NCBI RefSeq assembly: GCF_042434095.1
Contig: NZ_JBHLUE010000012.1
Span: forward strand, 62,001 to 126,000
Direction of reading: 5' to 3'
DNA: 64,000 bases
DNA from: KBS50 sp042434095
Lineage (GTDB): Bacteria; Actinomycetota; Actinomycetes; Mycobacteriales; Micromonosporaceae
A program made the position numbers and the translations under genes. Shown one piece after another: positions 57,998 through 64,000 of the stretch. The notes under the pieces were generated by a model. That model was not told the DNA's origin and ran no database searches. It saw only the letters and a list, made by a program, of their open reading frames with translations. Position 1 is the stretch's first letter; each line of letters opens with the position of its first letter.

Positions 57998-58729
57998 ATG
58001 AGTCCGGTAACCGTCGTCACCGGGGGCAGCCGGGGGATCGGCGCCGCCACGGCCCGCCGGCTCGCCGCGGCCGGTCACCACATCGTGCTCGGCTACCACG
58101 GCAACCACGCCGCCGCCCGGGCCGTCCTCGCCGATGTCCACGCCGCCGGCCGGCGGGGCGCCGCCGTACCCGGCGACACCGCCGAGCCCACCGACGTGGT
58201 CCGACTGTTCGACGCAGCGGCCGAGTTCGGGCAGCTGACCGGGCTGGTCAACAACGCCGGCGTGGGCGGCAGCCGCACCGGCCCGCTGGCCGACCTGCGC
58301 GTCGAGGACCTGCGCCGCGTGATCGACGTCAACCTCGTGGGCTACCTGCTCTGCGCCCAGCAGGCCGCCCGGCGGATGAGCGCCGGTGGCGCGATCGTCA
58401 ACGTCTCGTCCGGCGCGGCGACCCTCGGCGGACCGAACGAGTACGTCCACTACGCCGCCACCAAGGCCGCCACCGACGCGCTCACCGTCGGGCTGTCCAA
58501 GGAGCTCGGTCCGCGCGGCATCCGGGTCAACACCGTCGCGCCCGGCATCATCGACACCGAGTTCCACGCCGGCGTCGGCAACCCGGACAAGGCCACCGCC
58601 GCCGCCGCGCGGATCCCGATGGGCCGCGCCGGCACCGCCGAGGAGATCGCCGGCGCCATCGCCTGGCTGCTGGGCCCCGACTCGTCGTACGCCAGCGGCG
58701 CCATCCTGCGGGTGGCCGGCGGCCTCTGA
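57998..58729 (+). CDS. SDR family oxidoreductase
   Basis: A 243-residue classical short-chain dehydrogenase/reductase: cofactor site VTGGSRGIGAATARRL, NNAGVGG, Ser in NVSSGAA, and YVHYAATKAAT with catalytic Tyr/Lys. ATG 57998 follows AGGGGAGAGGGGAG. A TAGGGT -10-like box is at 57903. Substrate unknown. Confidence 0.93.
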   Translation: MSPVTVVTGGSRGIGAATARRLAAAGHHIVLGYHGNHAAARAVLADVHAAGRRGAAVPGDTAEPTDVVRLFDAAAEFGQLTGLVNNAGVGGSRTGPLADLRVEDLRRVIDVNLVGYLLCAQQAARRMSAGGAIVNVSSGAATLGGPNEYVHYAATKAATDALTVGLSKELGPRGIRVNTVAPGIIDTEFHAGVGNPDKATAAAARIPMGRAGTAEEIAGAIAWLLGPDSSYASGAILRVAGGL

Positions 58730-58820
58730 GCCCCGGCCGCACCGGGACCGGCCGTCCGTCGCACGATGCGCCGGCCGCCGGCATCGTCGCGGTTCGCGGA
58801 CCGCGGGCAGACCGTCCCCG

Positions 58821-59537
58821 TCAGCGGCCGACCCGGCCGGCGCCCGTCGACAGCCGCGCCCCGAAATCCTTGGCGACCGCCGCCAGCGTGCTCGGACCCT
58901 CGGCCAGGAACCAGTGGGAGTGGAAGACGCCGGTCACCCACTCCAGGCTGGCCGGCGCCGCCACCGGGCCGACCGGGAACCGGGCCGAGAAGTAGACGTC
59001 CCCACCGAACGGCGCCCCGGCCGCGAGCGCGGCCGGGGTCGGGATCAGCGACTCGACCCCCAGCACCGCGTACGCCGGGTCGAGCGTCGTACACAGCGCC
59101 CTCAGCTGCCGCAGCACGACCCGCTGATGGGCCCTGGCGCGGCGGCGGATGTCCCGGTCCCAGGCGAAGCGGGGAATGCCCCAGCAGTCGGCGGCCATCG
59201 TGACCAGCACCGGGTGCCGTTCCGGTGGTTCCGGACCGTCCGGGGTCGCCTCGAACTCCACAGTGGTCGGCCCCGCCCCGGGCACCTCCAGATCCAGGCC
59301 GTACGCCCGGCCGCCGGCGGCCCGCCGGCGCACCTCCGCAGCTGGCAGGCCCTCGGCGCCGCCGCGCCGCGTGACCAGGTCGCTCTTCCACGCGAACAGC
59401 TGACCGGGCTCGCCCTCAACGAACTCGCCGGTGTACGTCGCGCCGCCAGCCACCAGCACGTCGGCGACCGCCAGAAGCCCGGCTGGCCGGTCGAGCCACA
59501 ACCCGAGGGTGAACAGCGCGCCCAGCGGCGTTTTCAT
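58821..59537 (-). CDS. Hypothetical protein
   Basis: A 238-residue protein with an unusual tryptophan/phenylalanine-rich pattern (GYFVEGEPGQLFAWKSD-like region, WDRDIRRRARAHQR, ADCWGIPRFA, VFHSHWFLAEG). I do not recognise a family. ATG 59537 has GGGGAC before it. Its 3' end faces the SDR gene. Confidence 0.5.
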   Translation of the reverse strand: MKTPLGALFTLGLWLDRPAGLLAVADVLVAGGATYTGEFVEGEPGQLFAWKSDLVTRRGGAEGLPAAEVRRRAAGGRAYGLDLEVPGAGPTTVEFEATPDGPEPPERHPVLVTMAADCWGIPRFAWDRDIRRRARAHQRVVLRQLRALCTTLDPAYAVLGVESLIPTPAALAAGAPFGGDVYFSARFPVGPVAAPASLEWVTGVFHSHWFLAEGPSTLAAVAKDFGARLSTGAGRVGR

Positions 59538-59754
59538 GTCGTCCCCGCCAACCTCGTCACCGCCGACAGCATAACGACGGCAGGGCGCCGCACCGCCGCA
59601 CCGGGACACCCCCGCGACGGTCCGGCAGCACCCGGATCAGGCCACCAAACCAGGGCCGCGGGACCCGGGTCAGGCCGCCAAACCAGGGCCGGGGACCCGG
59701 TCGCCGACCGGCAACCCCGTGTCGGGCCGCCGCGCGCCCTGGAACACTGCGGCG

Positions 59755-60741
59755 GTGACCGGTGCCCCGCCGCTTCGACCCCGGGCCCTGCGGCCGGGGG
59801 ACCTCGTGGTCATCGCCGCGCTCTCCGGACCGCTGCACGCCGCGTACGAGCCCGATCTGGAACGCGCCGTCGTCGTGCTGCAGGGGATGGGGTTCCGGGT
59901 GCGCCGCGCGCCGCTGCTGCAGGCCGGCCGCCGCCGCTGGTGGAGCGCGGCCACGCCGGGCGAGATCGCCGCCGAGCTCAACGCGCTGCTGCGGGATCCC
60001 GAGGTACGCGCCATCGTGGCGCACGACGGCGGCCAGACGGCCCTGGGCTACCTCGACCTGATCGACGTGGCGGCCATCGTCGCCGACCCCAAGCCGATCC
60101 TGGGCTACAGCGACATCTCGCTGCTGCATCTGGTGCTGCACGCCCGCACCGGGCTGGTCGGCTTCCACGCCGACCTGGCCACACCCGGGCTCGGCGGCGC
60201 CTGGCAGGCCGTGCCCCCGGCGCGCAGGGCGGAGCTCGAGCGGCTCTACACGGGCCTACTGACCGGCACGGCACCGATCGGCGCGCTGCCGACCAGCCCG
60301 TCCTGGGAGTGCTGGCGGGCCGGCCGGGCCGAGGGCCCGCTGATCGGCGGCGTCATCAACCGCATCGTGCTGGTCCAGGCCACCCCGTACGCGCTGCCGC
60401 CGGACCGGTTCGACGGCGCCGTGCTGTTCTGGGAGGAGATGGGTGGCCAGGCCTCGTACGTGTGGAGCTACCTGCACGTGCTGCGGCACGCCGGCGTCCT
60501 GGACCGGATCGCCGGCATGGTGGTGGGGGTCCCGTACGCGATCGAGGGGTTGGGGGGCGGCGACGGAGCGCCGACCCTGCCGGAGATCGTGCTCGACGTG
60601 CTCGGCGGCCGGGACATCCCGGTGCTGGGCAATGTGGAGTTCGGCCACGCCGGCCCGAACCTGCCGTTGCCGGTCGGCATCCGCGCCGGCCTGGACGCGG
60701 GCCGGCGCACGTTGTCGCTGCTCGAACCGGCAGTCCGGTAG
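59755..60741 (+). CDS. S66 peptidase (LD-carboxypeptidase/MccF-like)
   Basis: A 328-residue S66 serine peptidase. The nucleophile Ser is in KPILGYSDISLLHL, and a C-terminal EFGHAGPNLPLPVG carries the His. Family members cut muropeptides (LD-carboxypeptidase) or inactivate microcin C (MccF); which applies is not clear, and there is no signal peptide, favouring MccF-like or recycling roles. GTG 59755 was preferred over GTG 59719. Confidence 0.88.
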   Translation: MTGAPPLRPRALRPGDLVVIAALSGPLHAAYEPDLERAVVVLQGMGFRVRRAPLLQAGRRRWWSAATPGEIAAELNALLRDPEVRAIVAHDGGQTALGYLDLIDVAAIVADPKPILGYSDISLLHLVLHARTGLVGFHADLATPGLGGAWQAVPPARRAELERLYTGLLTGTAPIGALPTSPSWECWRAGRAEGPLIGGVINRIVLVQATPYALPPDRFDGAVLFWEEMGGQASYVWSYLHVLRHAGVLDRIAGMVVGVPYAIEGLGGGDGAPTLPEIVLDVLGGRDIPVLGNVEFGHAGPNLPLPVGIRAGLDAGRRTLSLLEPAVR

Positions 60742-60748
60742 TTGTTCG

Positions 60749-60762
60749 ATAATGTACATTAT
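60749..60762. promoter_or_regulatory. 14-base perfect palindrome
   Basis: ATAATGTACATTAT lies seven bases after the S66 gene. The base composition is unlike the surroundings. It could be an operator or a recombination half-site set for the recombinase 410 bases downstream. Confidence 0.4.
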
Positions 60763-61156
60763 GTCAACCTGACGCTCCGGAGGCTGATCCGAGGCCGGCC
60801 CAGGTTCGCTCCGCGCCCCGAACGATCGAAGCGGGCCTCTCTTGGCCGCGCGGCGGCTGCCGCGGCGCTCACCTGCCCTCGGCGTGGCCAGCCAGCCGCG
60901 TGCCGGCCGCCTGCAGCCGGGCGACGAGCAACTCGCCGCGAGCCTGGGCTGACCATCGGACGCCGCGGCCGGCGCGCGGACAACTGCGCCGCCGCGGTGA
61001 TCCGATCCAGCGGCGCGTCGGTCGACGCAGACATCCCCCGGCACATCCTGAACCGAAACGGTCCGCGACATGACGGTTCGGTCCAGGATCTCGGCGACGT
61101 CTGCGCGCGGGCGCGACGGGAACTCCTCGGCCACGTCTGGTCCGATATCCAAAAAT
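60763..61156. other. Interval without a supported gene
   Basis: This 394-base stretch is bounded by AT-rich palindromes on both sides. Open frames exist on the minus strand but read as low-complexity Arg/Ala/Gly with no family motif. A decayed gene is possible. Confidence 0.4.
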
Positions 61157-61180
61157 CATGCATAATATTTCTTATGCATG
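61157..61180. promoter_or_regulatory. Perfect inverted repeat over the recombinase start
   Basis: Nine-base arms CATGCATAA and TTATGCATG flank six bases (TATTTC). The ATG at 61174 lies within the right arm, so binding here would block initiation; it is a candidate autoregulatory or recombination site. Confidence 0.6.
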
Positions 61181-62262
61181 ACAAAGGTGACGAAACGGTC
61201 GCACGGTTGATCGACGCCTTTCTCACCTCCCGGGCGACCCGCAAGCCCTCCCCGCACACCCTGGCCGCGTACCGCCGGGATCTGGCCGCGATCGCGGGCC
61301 TCGTCGCGGCCGCCGAGGCCCCGCCCCTCCCCCTGGCCGCGCTCCCCCTCGCGGCGCTGCACACCCGGGCGCTGCGCACGGCGTTCGCCCGGTTCGCCGC
61401 GGACCGCGCGGCCGCCTCGATCCACCGCGCCTGGTCCACCTGGAACGGGTTCTTCACGTTCCTGGTGGCCGAGGGGGTGCTCGCCGGCAATCCGATGTCC
61501 GCGGTGGACAAGCCGCACGTGCCACTCCCCCCGCCCAAGCCGTTGCGCGGCGCCGACACCCCCGAGCAGCTGCTCACCGCCGTGTCCCGGGCCGACGAAC
61601 GGCAGCGCGACCCGTGGCCGGAGCGGGACGTGGCGGTGCTGGCCCTGGCGCTGTGCGCGGGCCTGCGGCTGGCGGAGCTGCTGGACCTGCGGGTGTCGTC
61701 GGTGGGTGGCCGGCCCGGCGAGCGCCGGGTGGACGTGACCGGCAAGGGCGGCCGGACGCGGGTCGTACCGATCGAGCCGGAGCTGGACGCGGCCGTGACG
61801 GCGTACCTGGACAGCCGGCGGCGCCGGTTCGGCGACCGCGGCGTGCGGGCGGACGCGCCGCTGCTGGTCGACCGGTACGGCGCGCCGCTGCGCCGGGGTG
61901 GGCTGCAATATCTTGTGCGCTCGTGTTATCGGCGGGCCGGGATCATGGATCGGGTGCCGCGGGGCGCGCAGCTGCACGCGTTGCGGCACACGTTCGCGAC
62001 CAGGTTGGCCGAGGACGGGGCGAACGCCTCGGAGATCATGCGGTTGCTGGGGCACGCGAGCCTGGCGACGAGCCAGAACTACATCGAGGTGACGGCGGAG
62101 CAGCAGCGGGCGGCGGTGCGGTCCAACCGGACCAACCGGTCGCTGGGTCGGCTGTTGTCAGTCGAGCCAGGTCGTGGTGAGACCGGTGACGCGGCTGCCG
62201 TCCAGGTCGGCGAGTTTGATGGCGGTGAACTGCCGGGCGGTGTCGCTGGTCTGCAGCCGTAG
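61174..62262 (+). CDS. Tyrosine recombinase (XerC/D-like)
   Basis: A 362-residue tyrosine recombinase with the full set of catalytic residues: Arg in LCAGLRLAELLDL, Lys in VTGKGGRTRVVPI, HxxR in LHALRHTFATRL, His and nucleophile Tyr in LGHASLATSQNYIEV. The N-terminal core-binding domain spans about residues 10-110. The last 35 residues are odd and overlap the convergent SDR gene by about 105 bases, an extension compared with relatives. ATG 61174 sits inside an inverted repeat. No attachment site or tRNA is visible. Confidence 0.88.
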   Translation: MHDKGDETVARLIDAFLTSRATRKPSPHTLAAYRRDLAAIAGLVAAAEAPPLPLAALPLAALHTRALRTAFARFAADRAAASIHRAWSTWNGFFTFLVAEGVLAGNPMSAVDKPHVPLPPPKPLRGADTPEQLLTAVSRADERQRDPWPERDVAVLALALCAGLRLAELLDLRVSSVGGRPGERRVDVTGKGGRTRVVPIEPELDAAVTAYLDSRRRRFGDRGVRADAPLLVDRYGAPLRRGGLQYLVRSCYRRAGIMDRVPRGAQLHALRHTFATRLAEDGANASEIMRLLGHASLATSQNYIEVTAEQQRAAVRSNRTNRSLGRLLSVEPGRGETGDAAAVQVGEFDGGELPGGVAGLQP

Positions 62263-63003
62263 CTGCGGCTGATCGGCGGTGAGCGCGGTCAGCACGGTGG
62301 CGGCGGCGTCCTGCGGGGTCTGCGCGTTGGCGAAGGCGCCCGCGGTGCGGTCCAGGTAGGCGCGCAGCTGGGGGGCGTACCGGCCGGCGCGGTCGAGGCG
62401 TTCGGCGGCGTCGCCGCCGCCGACGTTGGCGACGAACTCGCTGCCGACGGCGCCCGGTTCGACGATGACGACGGTGACGCCGTGGCGGGCGAGGACGGGG
62501 TACAGGGATTCGAGGTATCCCTCTACGGCGAACTTCGCGGCGCAGTAGGCCTCGTTGAAGGGTTGGCCGACGACGCCGCCGACGCTGCTGATGGTGATGA
62601 TCCGGCCTCGGCTGGCCCGCAGGTGGGGCAGGGCGGCGCGGGTGACGGTGAGGACGCCGAAGAAGTTGACCTCGACGACGGCGCGGATGTCGTCGATGGT
62701 GTCGGTTTCGAGGGTGCCGAGGTGGCCGGCGCCGGCGTTGTTGATCAGGGCGTCGAGGTGGCCGTGCTCGGCGATGACGGCCTCGATGCAGCTGTCGATG
62801 GTGTCGGGCCGGGTGACGTCGAGCGCGTGGATGTCGATGTGGTCGGCGACGCCGGCCTGCGCGGCGGCGTCGCGGAGCCGGTCGGCGCGGTCGGGGTCGC
62901 GCATGGTGGCGATGGTGGTCCAGCCGGCGCCGGCGGTGGCCAGCGCGGTGGCCAGGCCGATGCCGCTGGAGGTGCCGGTGATCAGGACGGTGCGGCGGGA
63001 CAC
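62158..63003 (-). CDS. SDR family oxidoreductase
   Basis: A 281-residue short-chain dehydrogenase: TGTSSGIGLATALA, NNAGAGHLG, Ser in TISSVGGVV, and AYCAAKFAVEG with the Tyr-x-x-x-Lys pair. Start GTG 63003. Longer C terminus than classical SDRs. Substrate unknown. It ends inside the recombinase 3' end. Confidence 0.92.
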   Translation of the reverse strand: MSRRTVLITGTSSGIGLATALATAGAGWTTIATMRDPDRADRLRDAAAQAGVADHIDIHALDVTRPDTIDSCIEAVIAEHGHLDALINNAGAGHLGTLETDTIDDIRAVVEVNFFGVLTVTRAALPHLRASRGRIITISSVGGVVGQPFNEAYCAAKFAVEGYLESLYPVLARHGVTVVIVEPGAVGSEFVANVGGGDAAERLDRAGRYAPQLRAYLDRTAGAFANAQTPQDAAATVLTALTADQPQLRLQTSDTARQFTAIKLADLDGSRVTGLTTTWLD

Positions 63004-63042
63004 GGTGCGAAGGTATCAGCGCCGCGGGGTGCCCGCGCCGGT

Positions 63043-63822
63043 TCAGGCGAGGTCGACGACCAGGGGGCGGTGGTCGGAGATGGCGGCGGCGGGGGTGCTG
63101 ACGGCGCTGACGGCGGCGAGCCGGTCGCCGCCGAGCGGGTCGAGCAGAATGTGGTCGAGTTGGACCCGGGGTTGGCTGGCCGGGTAGGTGGGTTGCCGGC
63201 CGAGGGTGCGCCAGCCGGAGACGGCGGCGGCGAGCCCGGCGGGCAGGTTGAGGTCGCCGAGCAGGATGCGCGGGGCGGGCAGTTCGCGCAGGGCGCGGAC
63301 GACCTGGCGGAGCTGCCAGATGTTCCAGCCGGGGACGAAGGACAGGTGGGTGGCGGCGGCCGTGAGGGGGCCGAACGGGGTGTCCAGGACGGCGGCGAGG
63401 ACCACTCGGGGTTCGTCGCGCAGCAGGATGAGCCGGCCGCGGGGTCCCTGGATCCGGACGGGTGAGCGGACGGGGGCGGCGCGCATCCGGGTGATCCGCC
63501 AGGCGCGGGCCGGGTACCGGCTGACCAGGCCGACGCCGTAGCACGGCTCGCCGTGGCCGTCGTCGTCGTGGGTGAGGGGCCGGAAGTGGAAGCCGGGGGT
63601 GCCGACGACGGCGGCCGCGAACTGGTGGCTGGGCGCGTCGAGGGCCCGGGCGGCGACGGCCGTGAGGTCGAGGTGGCCGCTGCGGGACTGGTCGCGGTCG
63701 ACCTCCTGCAGGGCGAGGATGTCGGCGTCGAGCGCGTGTACGGCGGTGGTGAGGCGGTTCGGGTCCACCAGGCCGTCGGAGATCGAGCGGCCGTGGAGCA
63801 GGTTGAAGGTCGCCAGACGCAC
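63043..63822 (-). CDS. Endonuclease/exonuclease/phosphatase-family protein
   Basis: A 259-residue EEP-fold hydrolase. Metal and catalytic residues are LATFNLLHGRS, LALQEVDRDQSRSGH, LLGDLNLPAG and AISDHRPLVVD. No signal peptide, so probably cytoplasmic. It may act on nucleic acid or phospholipid-like substrates. GTG 63822 was used. Confidence 0.9.
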   Translation of the reverse strand: MRLATFNLLHGRSISDGLVDPNRLTTAVHALDADILALQEVDRDQSRSGHLDLTAVAARALDAPSHQFAAAVVGTPGFHFRPLTHDDDGHGEPCYGVGLVSRYPARAWRITRMRAAPVRSPVRIQGPRGRLILLRDEPRVVLAAVLDTPFGPLTAAATHLSFVPGWNIWQLRQVVRALRELPAPRILLGDLNLPAGLAAAVSGWRTLGRQPTYPASQPRVQLDHILLDPLGGDRLAAVSAVSTPAAAISDHRPLVVDLA

Positions 63823-63859
63823 CCCTGCACCCTACGGGGCGGGATGGCAGGCTTGCCGG

Positions 63860-63946
63860 GTGATCAAGCTGTTGTGCTGTTCGATGCTGGTGTTCGTGGC
63901 GGTGGCCATGGTGGGAATGGCGGTGCGCCGGCAGCGCGGCCGGTGA
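63860..63946 (+). CDS. Small hydrophobic peptide (28 residues)
   Basis: From GTG 63860 a 28-codon frame encodes VIKLLCCSMLVFVAVAMVGM and a basic tail, a single membrane helix with a cytosolic C terminus by the positive-inside rule. No Shine-Dalgarno is seen. It diverges from the EEP gene; I recall similar small proteins in Micromonospora but could not verify. Confidence 0.35.
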   Translation: MIKLLCCSMLVFVAVAMVGMAVRRQRGR

Positions 63947-64000
63947 GTCCGGGCGCCGCCGGCGCCGCCGGCATCCTGCGGCCGGGTCCCGCCAGCGGGC

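Noticed and set aside
60256..61152. Minus-strand 298-codon frame spanning the S66 gene and the gap
   Set aside because: Its sequence is low-complexity and runs antisense through a well-supported peptidase gene; the gap portion shows no motifs.

Overview
The window is about 75% GC with strong third-position G/C. It carries RbpA, a Ppm1-type polyprenol-phosphate mannose synthase beside apolipoprotein N-acyltransferase, a mycothiol-dependent-isomerase-like protein and many ECF, MerR, PadR and GntR regulators. This points to an actinomycete chromosome, most likely Micromonosporaceae; that placement is inference from gene content and style. No rRNA, tRNA, CRISPR array, plasmid origin or intact insertion sequence was seen. 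The layout is mostly short operons and single genes, separated by hairpin terminators where genes converge.

Layout. 0-13.6 kb: a hydroxyurea/streptomycin-type phosphotransferase, the coupled lnt-ppm1 pair, fxsA, rbpA under a SigR-type promoter, a peptide symporter, a coiled-coil zinc protein, DUF1992, OsmC, a DHFR-like reductase, an isochorismatase-fold hydrolase, a YciI/DGPF plus ECF42-type sigma factor pair and a YcaQ-type DNA glycosylase. 13.7-19.3 kb: a 1671-residue secreted RCC1-RHS polymorphic toxin with a predicted papain-like C-terminal toxin, followed by a candidate immunity gene. 19.4-37.3 kb: an accessory region rich in antibiotic-modification and efflux families: MerR/erythromycin esterase, an HTH regulator/hydrolase pair, a rifampin-monooxygenase-like gene, several phosphotransferases, two acetyltransferases, an adenylyltransferase-like gene, two major facilitator superfamily (MFS) transporters (one frameshifted), an HNH endonuclease next to an AT-rich patch, and an AbiEii-type nucleotidyltransferase with a small partner. 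37.3-51.6 kb: pentapeptide-repeat protein, Hsp20 behind an HspR-type operator, MFS, tyrosine recombinase plus YdeI-like protein, AidB-like acyl-CoA dehydrogenase, thymidine kinase, UMF1 transporter plus glycerophosphodiesterase, and an HTH protein with a 30-bp minisatellite. 51.7-64 kb: cydAB, a PadR/membrane-protein pair, NUDIX, patatin, two short-chain dehydrogenases (SDR), an S66 (LD-carboxypeptidase/MccF) peptidase, a second tyrosine recombinase and an endonuclease/exonuclease/phosphatase.

The most interesting signals are regulatory. Two resistance-like genes have short, well-initiated leader peptides. The rifampin-monooxygenase-like gene has a 19-codon leader followed by an 11-bp hairpin abutting its ribosome-binding site, plus a competing arm inside the leader; this reads as a translational attenuator. 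The adenylyltransferase-like gene has a 21-codon leader whose stop overlaps the gene's GTG start, downstream of an inverted repeat whose arm is duplicated in the leader. Other notable items are the RHS toxin/immunity pair, paired CTAC-N8-GTAG boxes before cydA, and a recombinase whose start codon lies inside a perfect inverted repeat.

All calls are from reading the sequence and translations; no database search was run.
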